Below, piece by piece: positions 38,801-45,960 of a DNA stretch of 64,000 nucleotides. The notes below the pieces were generated by a model. The model saw only the letters and a list, made by a program, of their open reading frames with translations. It was not told where the DNA came from and did not search any database. The DNA is from Nectonema munidae (taxonomy: Eukaryota > Nematomorpha > Nectonematoida > Nectonematidae), in the NCBI GenBank assembly GCA_030549495.1, contig JAUIRK010000862.1, positions 62,001 through 126,000 on the forward strand. The letters run 5' to 3'. The position numbers were made by a program, and so were the translations under genes. Position 1 is the stretch's first letter. The number at the start of each line of letters is the position of its first letter.

Positions 38801-41800
38801 TCGAAACACAAAATCAATTTTATTGTATTATTTGATTTTACTTTTTAAAATAATTTTTATAGCAATTCTTATTGAAACGTTGTTTTTTATTTAAACGAAA
38901 AGACATATTTGAATTATGCCTATTGAAATGTGATGAAATTAGTTCATTTTTCATTTTTCTAAAATTATATTTTAATTTCATAATTTTTTGCGACCTTGAA
39001 ATCCAATTTTGAAGTACAAAAACGGGAGTCTCCAATTTGAAAAATTTAGAATACAACCACTTTAAACACATAAAGTGTTTAGAATTTTGGAGGCATATTA
39101 TTTGATTTTTAGTTTCAAATTAAATAATAGATCAATTTCCCATGATATCTAAGAAGATTAACAGCATCCAAAGGAAAGTAGTATAAAGACGATTACATTC
39201 AATATGGCGTTGTGGTGTCTCGGAATAAAATGTTTAATGCCTCTTCCAAAAAATATTTTTGCGACATACTAGAGATTCCTCCGGGCACACAATTTGTCAG
39301 GGCAGAGAGTTTGGTAGGCACTGCTCTAGGTATATGTGATTATTTGAAGTTTCTTCCCGAAAACACCATTATTTACAGTACCATATATAGAGAGAGAGAC
39401 AAGAAAATAAATATTACTATCTACAGAATGGCACATAATGGCCACGCTCTTTTTAACTCATTATTGCCTGAAAAAAGATTCATTCATTTAACATATTATT
39501 TATTATGCTATTTCATTAATTATTATTCAATATGTTGATTCACATTACACAAACTGACATTCAATAGAGGTCGATAGCTAACAAAACCCTACGACAGTAA
39601 CGATAAAAAAAACTTGAACAACTTCCCATTCATGATATTTTATACACCATGTAAGTGAGGTTTAGATGCTTAGAATTGATCATCTTTTTCAATTTAGTTT
39701 AGTAAACTATTCTTCAACATCTATTTGTTTATTTGATTTGTGTTTAGTTAAATTATAGTTAATTTAAGAACCATTTTTAAATCTAGTTAAAAAATTTTGA
39801 TAATTTTACAATCCTTCATACTAAATAAAAAAGAAATAGAAAGTAATTAGGAACAAAAAAATTAAATTTCAGACATTTTTTATAAACGGTTAGCTTTTAG
39901 TCCAAACAGCAATAATTAGTTAAAAAAGGCGCTACATAAAGGTAAATACTTTTCAATTCTCCCTTGTTAACCCATTTAAGACCAAGCAAAGCAGACGATA
40001 TCTAAAAAAACGCAGACGATTTATATTCAAAGTCATTGAAAAAAGCAGACGAAGATGAAATTACTTATGTTCCAAAATAGGAACATTGGCCGTAAATGGG
40101 TTAAGATCAAAATCATTTTTGTCTCCTTTTTCAACGATATGTGTACACAAGCGCTGAATTCTTTTTGTTCACCTTAATATTCTCCCGATCTTGACCAAAA
40201 TGAGCATTAAAAAAGCAGACGAAGATGAAATTACTTATGTTCCAAAATAGGAACATTGGTCGTAAATGGGTTAAAGGTTAATGCAGCATACTTAAGATTG
40301 GCGTCATCATCACTAATCAGGGATATTCAAAAAAAGGGGATGCAAATTGAACCTAAGTCATCCTGAAGATTCGTTTTGAGGATGGGTGAAGTATCGTAGT
40401 GAGAAAAGCCGGAAATATTTTTCAGGAAACGAGAGGTGAAGCGGGGAAAGGATTGAGACGAAACACTGCAGTACTTTTCGCGTAATTGCAATGCCTTGAA
40501 AATAGCTTGTGCTGAGATCTTTGTTTCAGGAGTGAGTATCTTGAAGAAAGGAGACATGCATTAATAAAGGCTACACAAAAGCAAATATAAATACATAAGA
40601 TTACACTGATAAAGAGATACTGTAATCAAGGGGCTAACAACAACAACAACAACATACAACAAACATGACACAGGCAATAGGCTTTCAATCACAAAATGCG
40701 AAAGTGGATCAATGTTACTTCAGACTGCATAATTACATCTTATTTTAACGCCTCACCAAATATTAGTTCCGATAATATAATCAATAATAATTAAAGTAAA
40801 GCTAATTATAAACTTAATATTAGTTATTATTACTAACTAAGAAATAAACTAGCAAATAAAATAAGATGTCCATATATACATAGTTTAGGCTATTCACGAA
40901 ATCTCATCTTGGTTATTCATGAAATCTTGTTTTCGTTTTTGAAAAAATTTGTTTCGAGTGTCGACAAAATCTCATTTGATTTTCGAAGAAATCTTGTCAT
41001 GGTTTTTTTTGTCGAAATCTTATTTTGATTATTCACAAAATCTCGTGTTCACATTAAAGTTCATTCAACGAAAAGTGCAAGGTACGTTATCTACAACCGA
41101 TTCAAAGGCCTCTTTACATTTGATTAGGATTGATAAGGTACAAGAGTTTTATTTAAAAATACAATACATTCCGAAATAACATCTCATTATTAAGTAAAAT
41201 GAATTGTTTTTCAAAATACCACAGAGAATGAATGATATTGTTGGTGATGACAGAATATGATTAGAGTTGTTCAAAAACACCCCGTTGAACAATCTAAAAA
41301 GATTTTTTTGATAATGTGATATTTAATCAGTTTGAAGGTTAATTCTTTGGTTATCTATTTTTCTTTGCATAATCCCTTACTTTGAAGGAAGATTTATCCG
41401 GATAACGAAATATGTGAGTAAAGAGTAGGAAAATAAAATAAACACATAGTAAATAGTATACATTGGTCAAATAAATATTTTAAAGTGTTCTCCCAAAGGC
41501 CAAAACATATTTTTTAACAAATATAACTTTATAGTGATGATGATGATGATAATAATAATAATAAAAATAGACATTTTATGGAAAGAGAAAACTTGAAAAA
41601 ATTCCATCCAGTTTTTCCACACATTCTTTCTACAGAATAATGACAATAGTAGGGGTTGACTTTGACTAAACCTTACAACAAGTCTAACACGAAGTAGTCA
41701 TAGGTTAAACTCCAGCTAAACTTTACATAAATTTACATTTATATGGTTCTTTACCTTTATTTATACAATGCCCTGTGAGGTGAGAAACTTCTTTCTAAAA

Positions 41801-41976
41801 TTATAGAGAGAGGTAAAAAATGCATGCAACCTACCACAGAGTCGTCTTTTGAGATAGAGAGCCGTTGGAATTCAACTTTTGATTCCTCTTTCAGTATCTC
41901 CTTACTGGCCAAGCAATCGGACTCAATTCTAAACAAATCTTCATACTCATGGCAAAGTGCATCGACAGCATCCTTA
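14636..41976 (-). CDS. AMPD: AMP deaminase (AMPD), 13 exons identified, 5' end not found
   Basis: AMP deaminase converts AMP to IMP and ammonia in the cytosolic purine nucleotide cycle. Thirteen minus-strand exons join in phase: 41976-41835, 40539-40353, 35986-35761, 31388-31124, 24697-24635, 24556-24425, 22433-22270, 21015-20889, 20829-20666, 20607-20487, 18108-17935, 15782-15672 and 14812-14636. Every intron is GT-AG, and exon lengths agree with the codon counts. Conserved landmarks are [20 protein letters not shown] (HxH zinc ligands), [46 protein letters not shown], and [21 protein letters not shown] (the adenosine/AMP deaminase signature with the zinc-binding Asp). About 684 codons are covered, compared with roughly 750-880 for animal AMPDs as I recall them, so a variable N-terminal segment is missing. 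It is probably in exon(s) above 41976. The introns carry most of the mobile elements listed here. No disabling change was seen in the exons. Confidence 0.95.
14956..15234 (+). other. unassigned coding-like stretch inside an AMPD intron
   Basis: About 92 codons without a stop on the plus strand, lacking an early Met, include [20 protein letters not shown] and [19 protein letters not shown]. The Cys/His content and codon-like structure look protein-derived, but I recognise no family. It lies antisense in the last AMPD intron and is likely a fragment of a mobile element. Confidence 0.35.
15672..15782 (-). CDS. AMPD: AMPD exon
   Basis: Encodes [20 protein letters not shown] and [17 protein letters not shown]. 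The end was placed at donor GTAAGC because that alone keeps the reading frame with the last exon. An earlier GTAAGG would break it. Confidence 0.95.
16287..16561. mobile_element. hAT-type MITE in an AMPD intron
   Basis: Begins CACGGCTTCTCAACCGTTGA and ends AAAGTTTGAGAAGCCATG, an imperfect terminal inverted repeat. The internal TTTTGGGCCAAAATGG is shared with a second copy at 23920-24032. Non-coding. Confidence 0.7.
16562..17934. other. AMPD intron, otherwise unremarkable
   Basis: No further exon, terminal repeat or coding remnant was recognised between the MITE and the exon at 17935. Confidence 0.4.
17935..18108 (-). CDS. AMPD: AMPD exon with the SLSTDDP signature
   Basis: Encodes [20 protein letters not shown], then [20 protein letters not shown]. 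It carries the deaminase signature with the zinc-binding Asp. Phase 0 at both ends, donor GTGAGT. Confidence 0.97.
18855..19183. mobile_element. MITE with long perfect inverted repeats, poly-C arms and an 8-bp target duplication
   Basis: The left arm GGTACTTATGGGTTATCTCC runs into C(16) then ACTCTAAAAATTT. The right arm is its reverse complement with a G-run. The element is flanked by the perfect direct repeat TATTTATC (18847-18854 and 19184-19191), proof of insertion. The AT-rich interior codes for nothing. The 8-bp duplication fits hAT, P or Merlin. The GG start is unlike classic hAT ends. Confidence 0.9.
19976..20275. mobile_element. hAT-type MITE in an AMPD intron
   Basis: The left end CCGGCGGTTCTCAAATGG pairs with the right end AAGATGTTGAGAATCACTG, the CAGTGGTTCTCAA class of hAT termini. 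About 300 bp, non-coding. Confidence 0.7.
20487..20607 (-). CDS. AMPD: AMPD exon with the RPHCGEAG motif
   Basis: Encodes [20 protein letters not shown] and [12 protein letters not shown]. The His and Glu of HCGEAG are active-site residues in the adenosine/AMP deaminase fold. Donor GTATAA. Confidence 0.95.
20666..20829 (-). CDS. AMPD: AMPD exon
   Basis: Encodes [16 protein letters not shown], then [20 protein letters not shown]. The [11 protein letters not shown] and PPYxYYLYYxxANM blocks are diagnostic of AMPD. A 58-bp intron follows. Confidence 0.95.
20889..21015 (-). CDS. AMPD: AMPD exon
   Basis: Encodes [20 protein letters not shown] and [12 protein letters not shown], the NFQEML-NIFxPLFEVT...HPELHxFL region. 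Donor GTAATT, then a 59-bp intron. Confidence 0.95.
21061..21512. mobile_element. pogo/Tigger-type MITE with TA ends
   Basis: Begins TACAGTCAACCCCCAGTATT and ends AAATAGCGGGGGTTGAGTGTA. The reverse complement of the end matches the start over about 15-20 bases, and both ends are bounded by TA. The interior is AT-rich and non-coding. It starts 46 bp upstream (in gene sense) of an AMPD exon acceptor. Confidence 0.8.
21693..21801. repeat. 49-bp-arm hairpin with a 12-base loop
   Basis: The arm 21693-21741, containing GAGAGACTGCTTTCTTCAGA, is complementary to 21754-21801 with about five mismatches. The size and pairing resemble a pre-miRNA or a tiny foldback element. It lies in the AMPD intron between exons 22270-22433 and 20889-21015. 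Confidence 0.8.
22270..22433 (-). CDS. AMPD: AMPD exon
   Basis: Encodes [20 protein letters not shown] and WDKLAQWAV, one of the best conserved blocks of AMPD. It ends two bases into a codon, completed by the C at the start of the next exon. Confidence 0.95.
22434..24424. other. AMPD intron, AT-rich
   Basis: Apart from the MITE copy at 23920-24032 and an unassigned minus-strand protein-like stretch at 24249-24100 ([20 protein letters not shown]), nothing was recognised. The opposed ORFs at 23041-23230 are low-complexity AT-rich shadows. Confidence 0.4.
23920..24032 (-). mobile_element. partial hAT-type MITE, same family as 16287-16561
   Basis: In reverse orientation it reads GGTTTCTCAACGTTCGGCAA, then TTTTGGGCCAAAATGG, aligned with the first 90 bases of the other copy. 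The distal half is absent. Confidence 0.65.
24425..24556 (-). CDS. AMPD: AMPD exon
   Basis: Encodes [20 protein letters not shown] and EIFLKTNN, part of the AMPD catalytic barrel. Phase 0 at both ends, acceptor TTTTCCACAG, donor GTAAAC. Confidence 0.95.
24635..24697 (-). CDS. AMPD: AMPD exon, 63 bp
   Basis: Encodes [19 protein letters not shown] followed by HA, the conserved VFxSMNLTAYDLSVDxLDVHA segment. Phase 0 at both ends, with a 78-bp intron to the next exon. Confidence 0.95.
25161..26880 (+). pseudogene. N (nucleoprotein)-like part of the viral fossil
   Basis: A globular, largely non-basic protein of roughly 500 residues' worth of sequence, with features such as [20 protein letters not shown] early and [20 protein letters not shown] late. 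Size, first position in the segment and overall character fit a mononegavirus nucleoprotein. I have no alignment to prove it. Treated as a fossil. Confidence 0.6.
27095..27160 (+). promoter_or_regulatory. viral gene-junction-like signal
   Basis: The sequence TTTTAAGAAAAACAAAACAA (27108-27127) stands between the N-like and P-like regions. It resembles the A-rich gene-end and adjacent gene-start signals of mononegaviruses. Its preservation implies that the copied RNA ran through the junction. Confidence 0.55.
27330..28590 (+). pseudogene. P (phosphoprotein)-like part of the viral fossil
   Basis: The second gene position. The first part is rich in Pro, Ser, Gln and Tyr (for example [20 protein letters not shown]) and looks disordered. 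The later part is helical with heptad-like hydrophobic spacing, as in oligomerisation domains of P proteins. P proteins diverge fast, so the call rests mainly on position and architecture. Confidence 0.5.
28861..30600 (+). mobile_element. old piggyBac-family transposon, 3' end missing
   Basis: The left end is TTAA (28857-28860) followed by CCTTAGCTTGACGAAC, the same terminus as the piggyBac array at 51703. The subterminal TTTAACGCCATCTA is also shared. Transposase pieces on the plus strand carry the DDE_Tnp_1_7 landmarks: [12 protein letters not shown] with KVYDPHKP (29459-29535), the second-Asp region [11 protein letters not shown] (about 29700), [14 protein letters not shown] (30000-30045), and a C-terminal Cys-rich zinc domain [20 protein letters not shown] (30360-30470). 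All three catalytic Asp positions survive, but several frame breaks separate the pieces. No matching right terminus was found. It directly abuts the viral fossil. Confidence 0.85.
31124..31388 (-). CDS. AMPD: AMPD exon with the HxH zinc-binding motif
   Basis: Encodes [18 protein letters not shown], then [20 protein letters not shown] and [10 protein letters not shown]. The HIH pair supplies metal ligands at the active site. It is preceded by acceptor GTGTTTAG and followed by donor GTTTCC. The next intron (31123-24698, 6.4 kb) contains the viral fossil and an old piggyBac. Confidence 0.95.
31676..33850 (+). mobile_element. decayed pogo/Tigger transposon
   Basis: The left terminus is TACAGTAAAATCTGGTTATA. 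Downstream is a jerky/Tigger-like start ([20 protein letters not shown], 32133 on), then a DDE_1 catalytic stretch with [11 protein letters not shown] (32962-32994) and the following [12 protein letters not shown] block. Many stops and frame changes are present and no right terminus was found. MITEs lie inside its left part. It occupies the AMPD intron between 31389 and 35760. Confidence 0.7.
31800..31979. mobile_element. two abutting piggyBac-type MITEs sharing a TTAA
   Basis: A complete 104-bp copy (31876-31979) begins TTAACCCATTTAAGACCA and ends TGGTCGTAAATGGGTTAA. Immediately left, text ending GTGAACTAAAATGGGTTAA looks like the end of a second copy using the same TTAA. Internally it shares GCAGACGATATCTAAAAAAA and TGTTCCAAAATAGGAACA with the other copies. 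Confidence 0.85.
33956..35101 (+). mobile_element. second pogo/Tigger element with terminal inverted repeats, internally shortened
   Basis: Starts GAAACCTCGGTTAAGTCGGA and ends GTCCGACTTTCCCGAGGTTT, an inverted repeat of about 20 bases. The interior encodes a CENP-B-type helix-turn-helix region ([20 protein letters not shown], about 34200), then, after missing sequence, DDE_1 pieces [20 protein letters not shown] (about 34545) and a [13 protein letters not shown] catalytic block (about 34725). It is defective. Confidence 0.8.
35110..35760. other. AMPD intron flank, unassigned
   Basis: A 66-codon plus ORF (35132-35332) begins hydrophobic like a signal peptide but has no recognised family and no support from context. 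The rest is AT-rich. Confidence 0.3.
35761..35986 (-). CDS. AMPD: AMPD exon
   Basis: Encodes [15 protein letters not shown], then [20 protein letters not shown] and TEGS, the GVFxVY...FLxDMxxLxAxI region. The exon begins and ends inside codons, and both fit the neighbouring exons. Confidence 0.9.
36630..36665. repeat. (GA)n microsatellite
   Basis: An imperfect GA run broken by GTGA units. Confidence 0.8.
37495..38105. repeat. 610-bp foldback element with about 200-bp near-perfect arms
   Basis: The left arm starts GGGTAATGTTGCACTATCCG at 37495 and continues through ATCGCACTATACGTGCATTG to about 37700. The right arm is its reverse complement (about 37912-38105), ending CGGATAGTGCAACATTACCC. 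The motif GCACTATnCGTGCATTG recurs inside the arms, and a second inverted pair (CATGATACACATATAGTGCG) extends the stem inwards. The loop is about 200 bp. No coding content. It lies in the AMPD intron 35987-40352. Confidence 0.9.
38106..39211. other. AMPD intron, AT-rich
   Basis: Nothing recognised. A 77-codon minus ORF (39071-38838) is lysine/asparagine-rich and typical of chance ORFs in AT-rich DNA. Confidence 0.35.
39212..39538. other. unassigned coding-like stretch
   Basis: Higher GC than its surroundings. The plus strand gives [20 protein letters not shown]. The minus strand gives [20 protein letters not shown] followed by PY and a stop. Either may be a mobile-element remnant, and I cannot assign it. 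Confidence 0.3.
39967..40104. mobile_element. piggyBac-type MITE
   Basis: Begins TTAACCCATTTAAGACCA (39967) and ends GGCCGTAAATGGGTTAA (40104). Same family as 31876-31979, with a slightly longer interior (a CGCAGACGATTTATATTC insert). Confidence 0.9.
40207..40274. mobile_element. partial copy of the same piggyBac-type MITE
   Basis: The right half only: AAAAAGCAGACGAAGATGAA through GGTCGTAAATGGGTTAA. It is nearly identical to 40036-40104, about 100 bp upstream, so it is probably a local duplication. Confidence 0.8.
40353..40539 (-). CDS. AMPD: AMPD exon
   Basis: Encodes [19 protein letters not shown] and TSRFLKN, the conserved LREKY...SFPRTxxRFL region of AMPD. Acceptor TTCTTCAAG. The donor GTTCAA is weak but gives the right phase for the next exon. 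Confidence 0.85.
41530..41567. repeat. GAT/AAT trinucleotide microsatellite
   Basis: A run of GATGATGAT passing into AATAATAAT. Confidence 0.8.
41835..41976 (-). CDS. AMPD: AMPD exon (most upstream found)
   Basis: Encodes [15 protein letters not shown], then [20 protein letters not shown], the variable N-terminal region ending in the conserved FQRxSIS motif. Acceptor TGTTTTAG, donor GTAGGT. It starts one base into a codon, so at least one more upstream coding exon must exist. Confidence 0.8.
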
Positions 41977-42263
41977 CTAAAACAGAATGAATCAAGATGA
42001 GAGAGAAAATCTTTAATCAAACTACATCCATCACGCACAGGTACTTATGGAAGGGAGGAAGTTTCTATTTTACAAAAATTAAGCAAAAAGTATTGAACAT
42101 TTTATTGCAAAGTATAGAGGACGTTTGGATCAGTTATAGGCAGTGTACGTGGCATGGTAAGAAGGCATATTCCAGTCACCACAAACACATGTTATATAAT
42201 CGAGAAGGAATTCATCTATTATTGTATATATCAATGATGATAGCTAATTACACAAAAGATTAA

Positions 42264-43330
42264 ATAGCTAATTGATTGATTTACTTACAAGAGAAAGGCA
42301 ATTATTCAAACTGTTGAACACTCTTTTTCCCATTGCAATAAATGAATTTTGAATAAACTTTTTCAACATTTACTTAAATTTACTTGAAATTGGGGTCTCT
42401 AAAAGCATATATAAGATTTGATGATTTTGAATATTTCTTAACAGACTATTATTTCGATATATCTATCTAAAAAAGGGGTCTTTAAATGATTAATGTATAA
42501 AAAATAAAATAAAAAACCCATAATATTAATATGCCATTAAACAAATCGTTTTGGTCTCGATTTTTTGCCAAAATTTGGATACGTTTTTTAAATGGCGTTT
42601 TTTTTATTGCGATACGATTTCACGGTATGAAAAAAAATGAAGTTTGAAAATACGAAATTTCCTTTCGAACAGTGACGTAGGCCATCGCTGGAAGTAGCCT
42701 GCAGGTAAAGTAACTTTCTACTTAGCCTTTATGCTTTCGATCTATCTACTTATTTTAGAACTGTGTGTCCTTCTGCCCCCTCTCCCAAGATACGCTTTCC
42801 CAGGACGGGCGCATCTACAAAAAAATTCAACCCATACTATAACATTCTTTTCTAAAATGAATTGTCTTTTCAAAATATTGGAAAGTATTGAGAATTAATT
42901 AATCTCGAGTGTTACTCGTCGTAAACATTGAACTTATTGATAAGGCATATCATCTTACGGATCTGAAGGACAACTCTTCTTTGGCAAACTGTCTAAATCC
43001 GCTTCTGCACAAAGTGAAATCTTGGAGGTAGGCGTCTGCTAAAATAAGATCTCTTATTTACAAAATATATTTCCAAAACGTTTTACTTTTATTCGGCCTC
43101 GCAGTTTACTAAGAACAAAGAAGAACGTAATCAAATGTACTTAGTTTGGAACTTATGCATGCTGGGGAACTGACAAAATTTAAGAGTTCCATCTTTTGGA
43201 AATATACTTTATACGCTAGAAATCATTACAAATAATCCATATTTGAAATTTTCTAATTTTAGTCAAATTTATGTCATAAAGCTGAATACTCCAAAGTTTA
43301 GATATGTAGAAAATAAGATATATATTATAT
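42264..43330. other. intergenic or AMPD 5' intron, nothing recognised
   Basis: No AMPD exon, transposon terminus or conserved motif was found. A GC-richer patch at 42660-42820 may be a repeat but could not be named. Confidence 0.35.
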
Positions 43331-43339
43331 ATAACGGCA

Positions 43340-44936
43340 ATACGATACGTTTGGGCTAAAGATGAATGCTAATAAGACAGGAGTTATGTTATGTAATAAA
43401 AATGATGATTTTCAAATGAAAAAGAAGATAAATATGAAGTAAAGCTGAAACAAGTAAACAACTTCAAGTATTTGGTTACACAAATTTCCGAGAAAGGAAG
43501 TTGTCAAAAAGAGGTACAAGCAAGGATCAATGCCAGGTGGTAATGGAAAGAAGTAAAAACAATGATAGGTGACAAAAGATCCTGCCATTATAGGTTTCTT
43601 ACAAAAGAATCTATAATGCCGGTCCCAAGCTCGAATAAATGGGGAGGGTTTGGGGTCAGGAAAGGCTTCCGGCCGTAAAACCTTTTTCTGCCGAAACCAA
43701 TATGAAAGAAAGAATTAAATGGAAGAGACTCATTTCAAACAGCGATTCTGTATAAAAACGGGCTAATAAAGCTGAAAAGAAGATGACAAAAGAATGAGCA
43801 TAAAACTGAAAGCGAAGATTAACACAACAATTGTAAGATCAGTAATGACATATGAATGTGAATGCTGGAGCATAAGAAAAAAGATGAAAGGAAATTAGCA
43901 GTAACTGAAAAGATGTTAGGGAACTGAAGAAGTGAGAGAAAAGACAGAAGTTATAATAAGTGTATTGGCAGTAGCGGAACGCGGCAAATTACGGCGTTAC
44001 GGACACCTTTTAAGAAAGAGAGAAAACGACATAGTGAGAGTTAGATGTATCGGATGTGAATTTTTTACATCCGCGGATGCGGATATTAGATTTAACATCA
44101 TAGCGAATGCGAATATCCAAAATAAATTTTTATGCGGATATAAAATATTTTTAAAAAATTATGTTTTATATTTTACAGTATCTTACTATTTTAATCCCTT
44201 TTTTTACTTTTTTTTTAATCCACCAATGTAAAAAAACCTAAATCATGCTTCTAGCTTTGAACAGTGCTAGAAAGACAGGTAAGGTCATTGACATGCAATT
44301 TTTGATAAAAATGGAAATTCTTCTTTTTTAGTTTTCCACCCATCTAAGCTTTGAGTAGCCGTGTCATTAATTATTTTTCTTTTTGATACTTCGTTATTTC
44401 TTCATTAAAAGCTTCATTATCTTCATTTTCCTTCTCGTTTTCTTCTTCACTACTGGAGTTTAGAATAGAGTCCATAGCTTCATTCAAGGAGGTATAAACT
44501 TCATTAGCATTTTTCTTCATTTTTTGCAGCTTTTTACTTCTATGCTACTATTACCAATCTTATCCTCATCATATAAATTCAAAAGAATAGTTTTTACTTT
44601 ATTTATTGTTTCAAAATTGGTAAATAATTTACTTCTGAATCTCGGATCGAGAAAAGTAGCTATAATGTAAATATTTTAAATTGCGGATGCAGATGTTAAC
44701 ATGAAAAAAATCCACAGATGAGGATGTAAAAATTTTTGCGGATATCCGATACATCTCTAAGTGAGACAAACGATAGATTAAAAAAATAGATGGAAAAAGA
44801 AGCAGGAGAAGACAACGAAAAAGATGGACTAACAGAGCGACTCCAAAATCTCATTCTCAACAAAGAGGATGCTTACAACAGGAAAAAATGGAGAGAAAGG
44901 ATTGTAGCCACCGACCCCCAACTTGAAAGGAGATAA
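43340..44936 (+). mobile_element. 3' part of an RTE-like LINE, split by a MITE
   Basis: Plus-strand pieces of the LINE C-terminal region are LGLKMNANKTGVMLCNK (about 43350), VKQVNNFKYLVTQISEKGSC and KEVQARINARW (about 43450-43545), then SVMTYECECWSI (about 43840), GKLRRYGHLLRKRENDIVR (about 43985-44040) and, beyond the inserted MITE, the arginine/lysine-rich end with ERIVATDP-type closing text (44760-44936). The order matches the C-terminal half of the LINE at 1019-3836. Frame breaks are numerous, and a 100-bp segment (43579-43685) with GTCAGGAAAGGCTTCCGGCC interrupts the coding order. Confidence 0.75.
44043..44758. mobile_element. hAT-like MITE, 716 bp, with 8-bp target duplication
   Basis: The left end TAGATGTATCGGATGTGAAT and the right end GCGGATATCCGATACATCTCTA form a terminal inverted repeat. 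They are flanked by AGTGAGAG (left) and AGTGAGAC (right), an 8-bp duplication with one mismatch, as hAT elements make. The LINE sequence resumes directly on the other side. The interior lacks a transposase. Confidence 0.85.
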
Positions 44937-45840
44937 AAACTTTATCAATCAAAAAATTTCCACTTTCTCTTCGCCTTGTTCCCACTTTGCTATTTTTGTA
45001 TTTTGAAGATGAACACGACAGATAGTGTTCGAAAATTAGATAACGTTTTTTTCTCTCCGCGTCTTATTGTATTCTGGTTTTTTGCATATATTTCTATGCA
45101 GGCGCATACCTCTTTGTTTTATGAAAAAAAGATAAATTATATTGGAAACTAGTGGAATCATATCTTTAGTGAAACTTGAAGAGGCAACAAAACGTTCAAC
45201 GCTAAAACTTCTTAAAAATCGATTTTTCATCCCTTTTCAATAAAGAAAGGATTTTAGCGAGGTGTCTCCGCACTTTTATTATATCAAATCAAGCACGAAA
45301 CAAACATTATAAAAATATCACATTTGGAACAATGGAAAATCTATATACCGGTAGTAACATGCAATTGAGAATAGGGAAAAAATTATGAGAGCTTGGCGCA
45401 CGTCCTCATCGCTGGCCTAAAAATTATGAGGGGTTGAGTTGCGTGTCCAAACTCTTGAGGTTTTGGAAGATATATATCATCAAAATGAAATAATAAATAT
45501 ATTGCACGAAAAAAGATTCACTTTGTGTAGTAATAACAGAAGAGCATAAAAATAGAAGTGATTATTGATCTCATTTCAGGCACATCACTAGTAACAGTGC
45601 ATATATAATAAGGAGTAGAGAAGTAATGACGACAAGTAAATAAGGATATGCGAATCGATACAAAGAATTTGCCTATAAAATATTCTCATTGTTATAAATC
45701 ATAATAACAATCCAATTTATGATGTACTCTTCTGTTTTTAGTCCAACTGGGTCAAACTTATCAAAATACGCTTTACTTTTTTTTCTTTTTTTTTTCAAAA
45801 TACGATTTTTTAGTTATTTGGTTATTACCTAGTATGCTGG
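44937..45840. other. intergenic, nothing recognised
   Basis: The 64-codon minus ORF (45230-45036) was considered as an AMPD 5' exon and rejected. No repeat ends were seen. Confidence 0.35.
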
Positions 45841-45960
45841 TTAAACTATTCAGTAGCAATGTTCTCAAAGGAAACGTAGACGATCTTTTGTTTTAAATGG
45901 AATTAAATAGAGATCACTGAAGGCCATTGTCTACGTTTCCTTTGGGAACATTGTAACTAA
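45841..45960. mobile_element. short palindromic MITE related to the TTAA family
   Basis: CAATGTTCTCAAAGGAAACG (45858 on) pairs with the inverted CGTTTCCTTTGGGAACATTG (to 45953). The same CAATGTTCCCAAAGGGAACG motif occurs at the start of the copy at 48953. The outer edges are TTAAACTATT and GTAACTAA. Confidence 0.7.

Noticed and set aside
45036-45230. Minus-strand ORF with RSFSVERFVASSSFTKD as the missing AMPD 5' exon
   Set aside because: The FTKD text resembles the start of the exon at 41976, but no GT donor gives the required phase (two bases left over), and no AMPD-specific motif is present.
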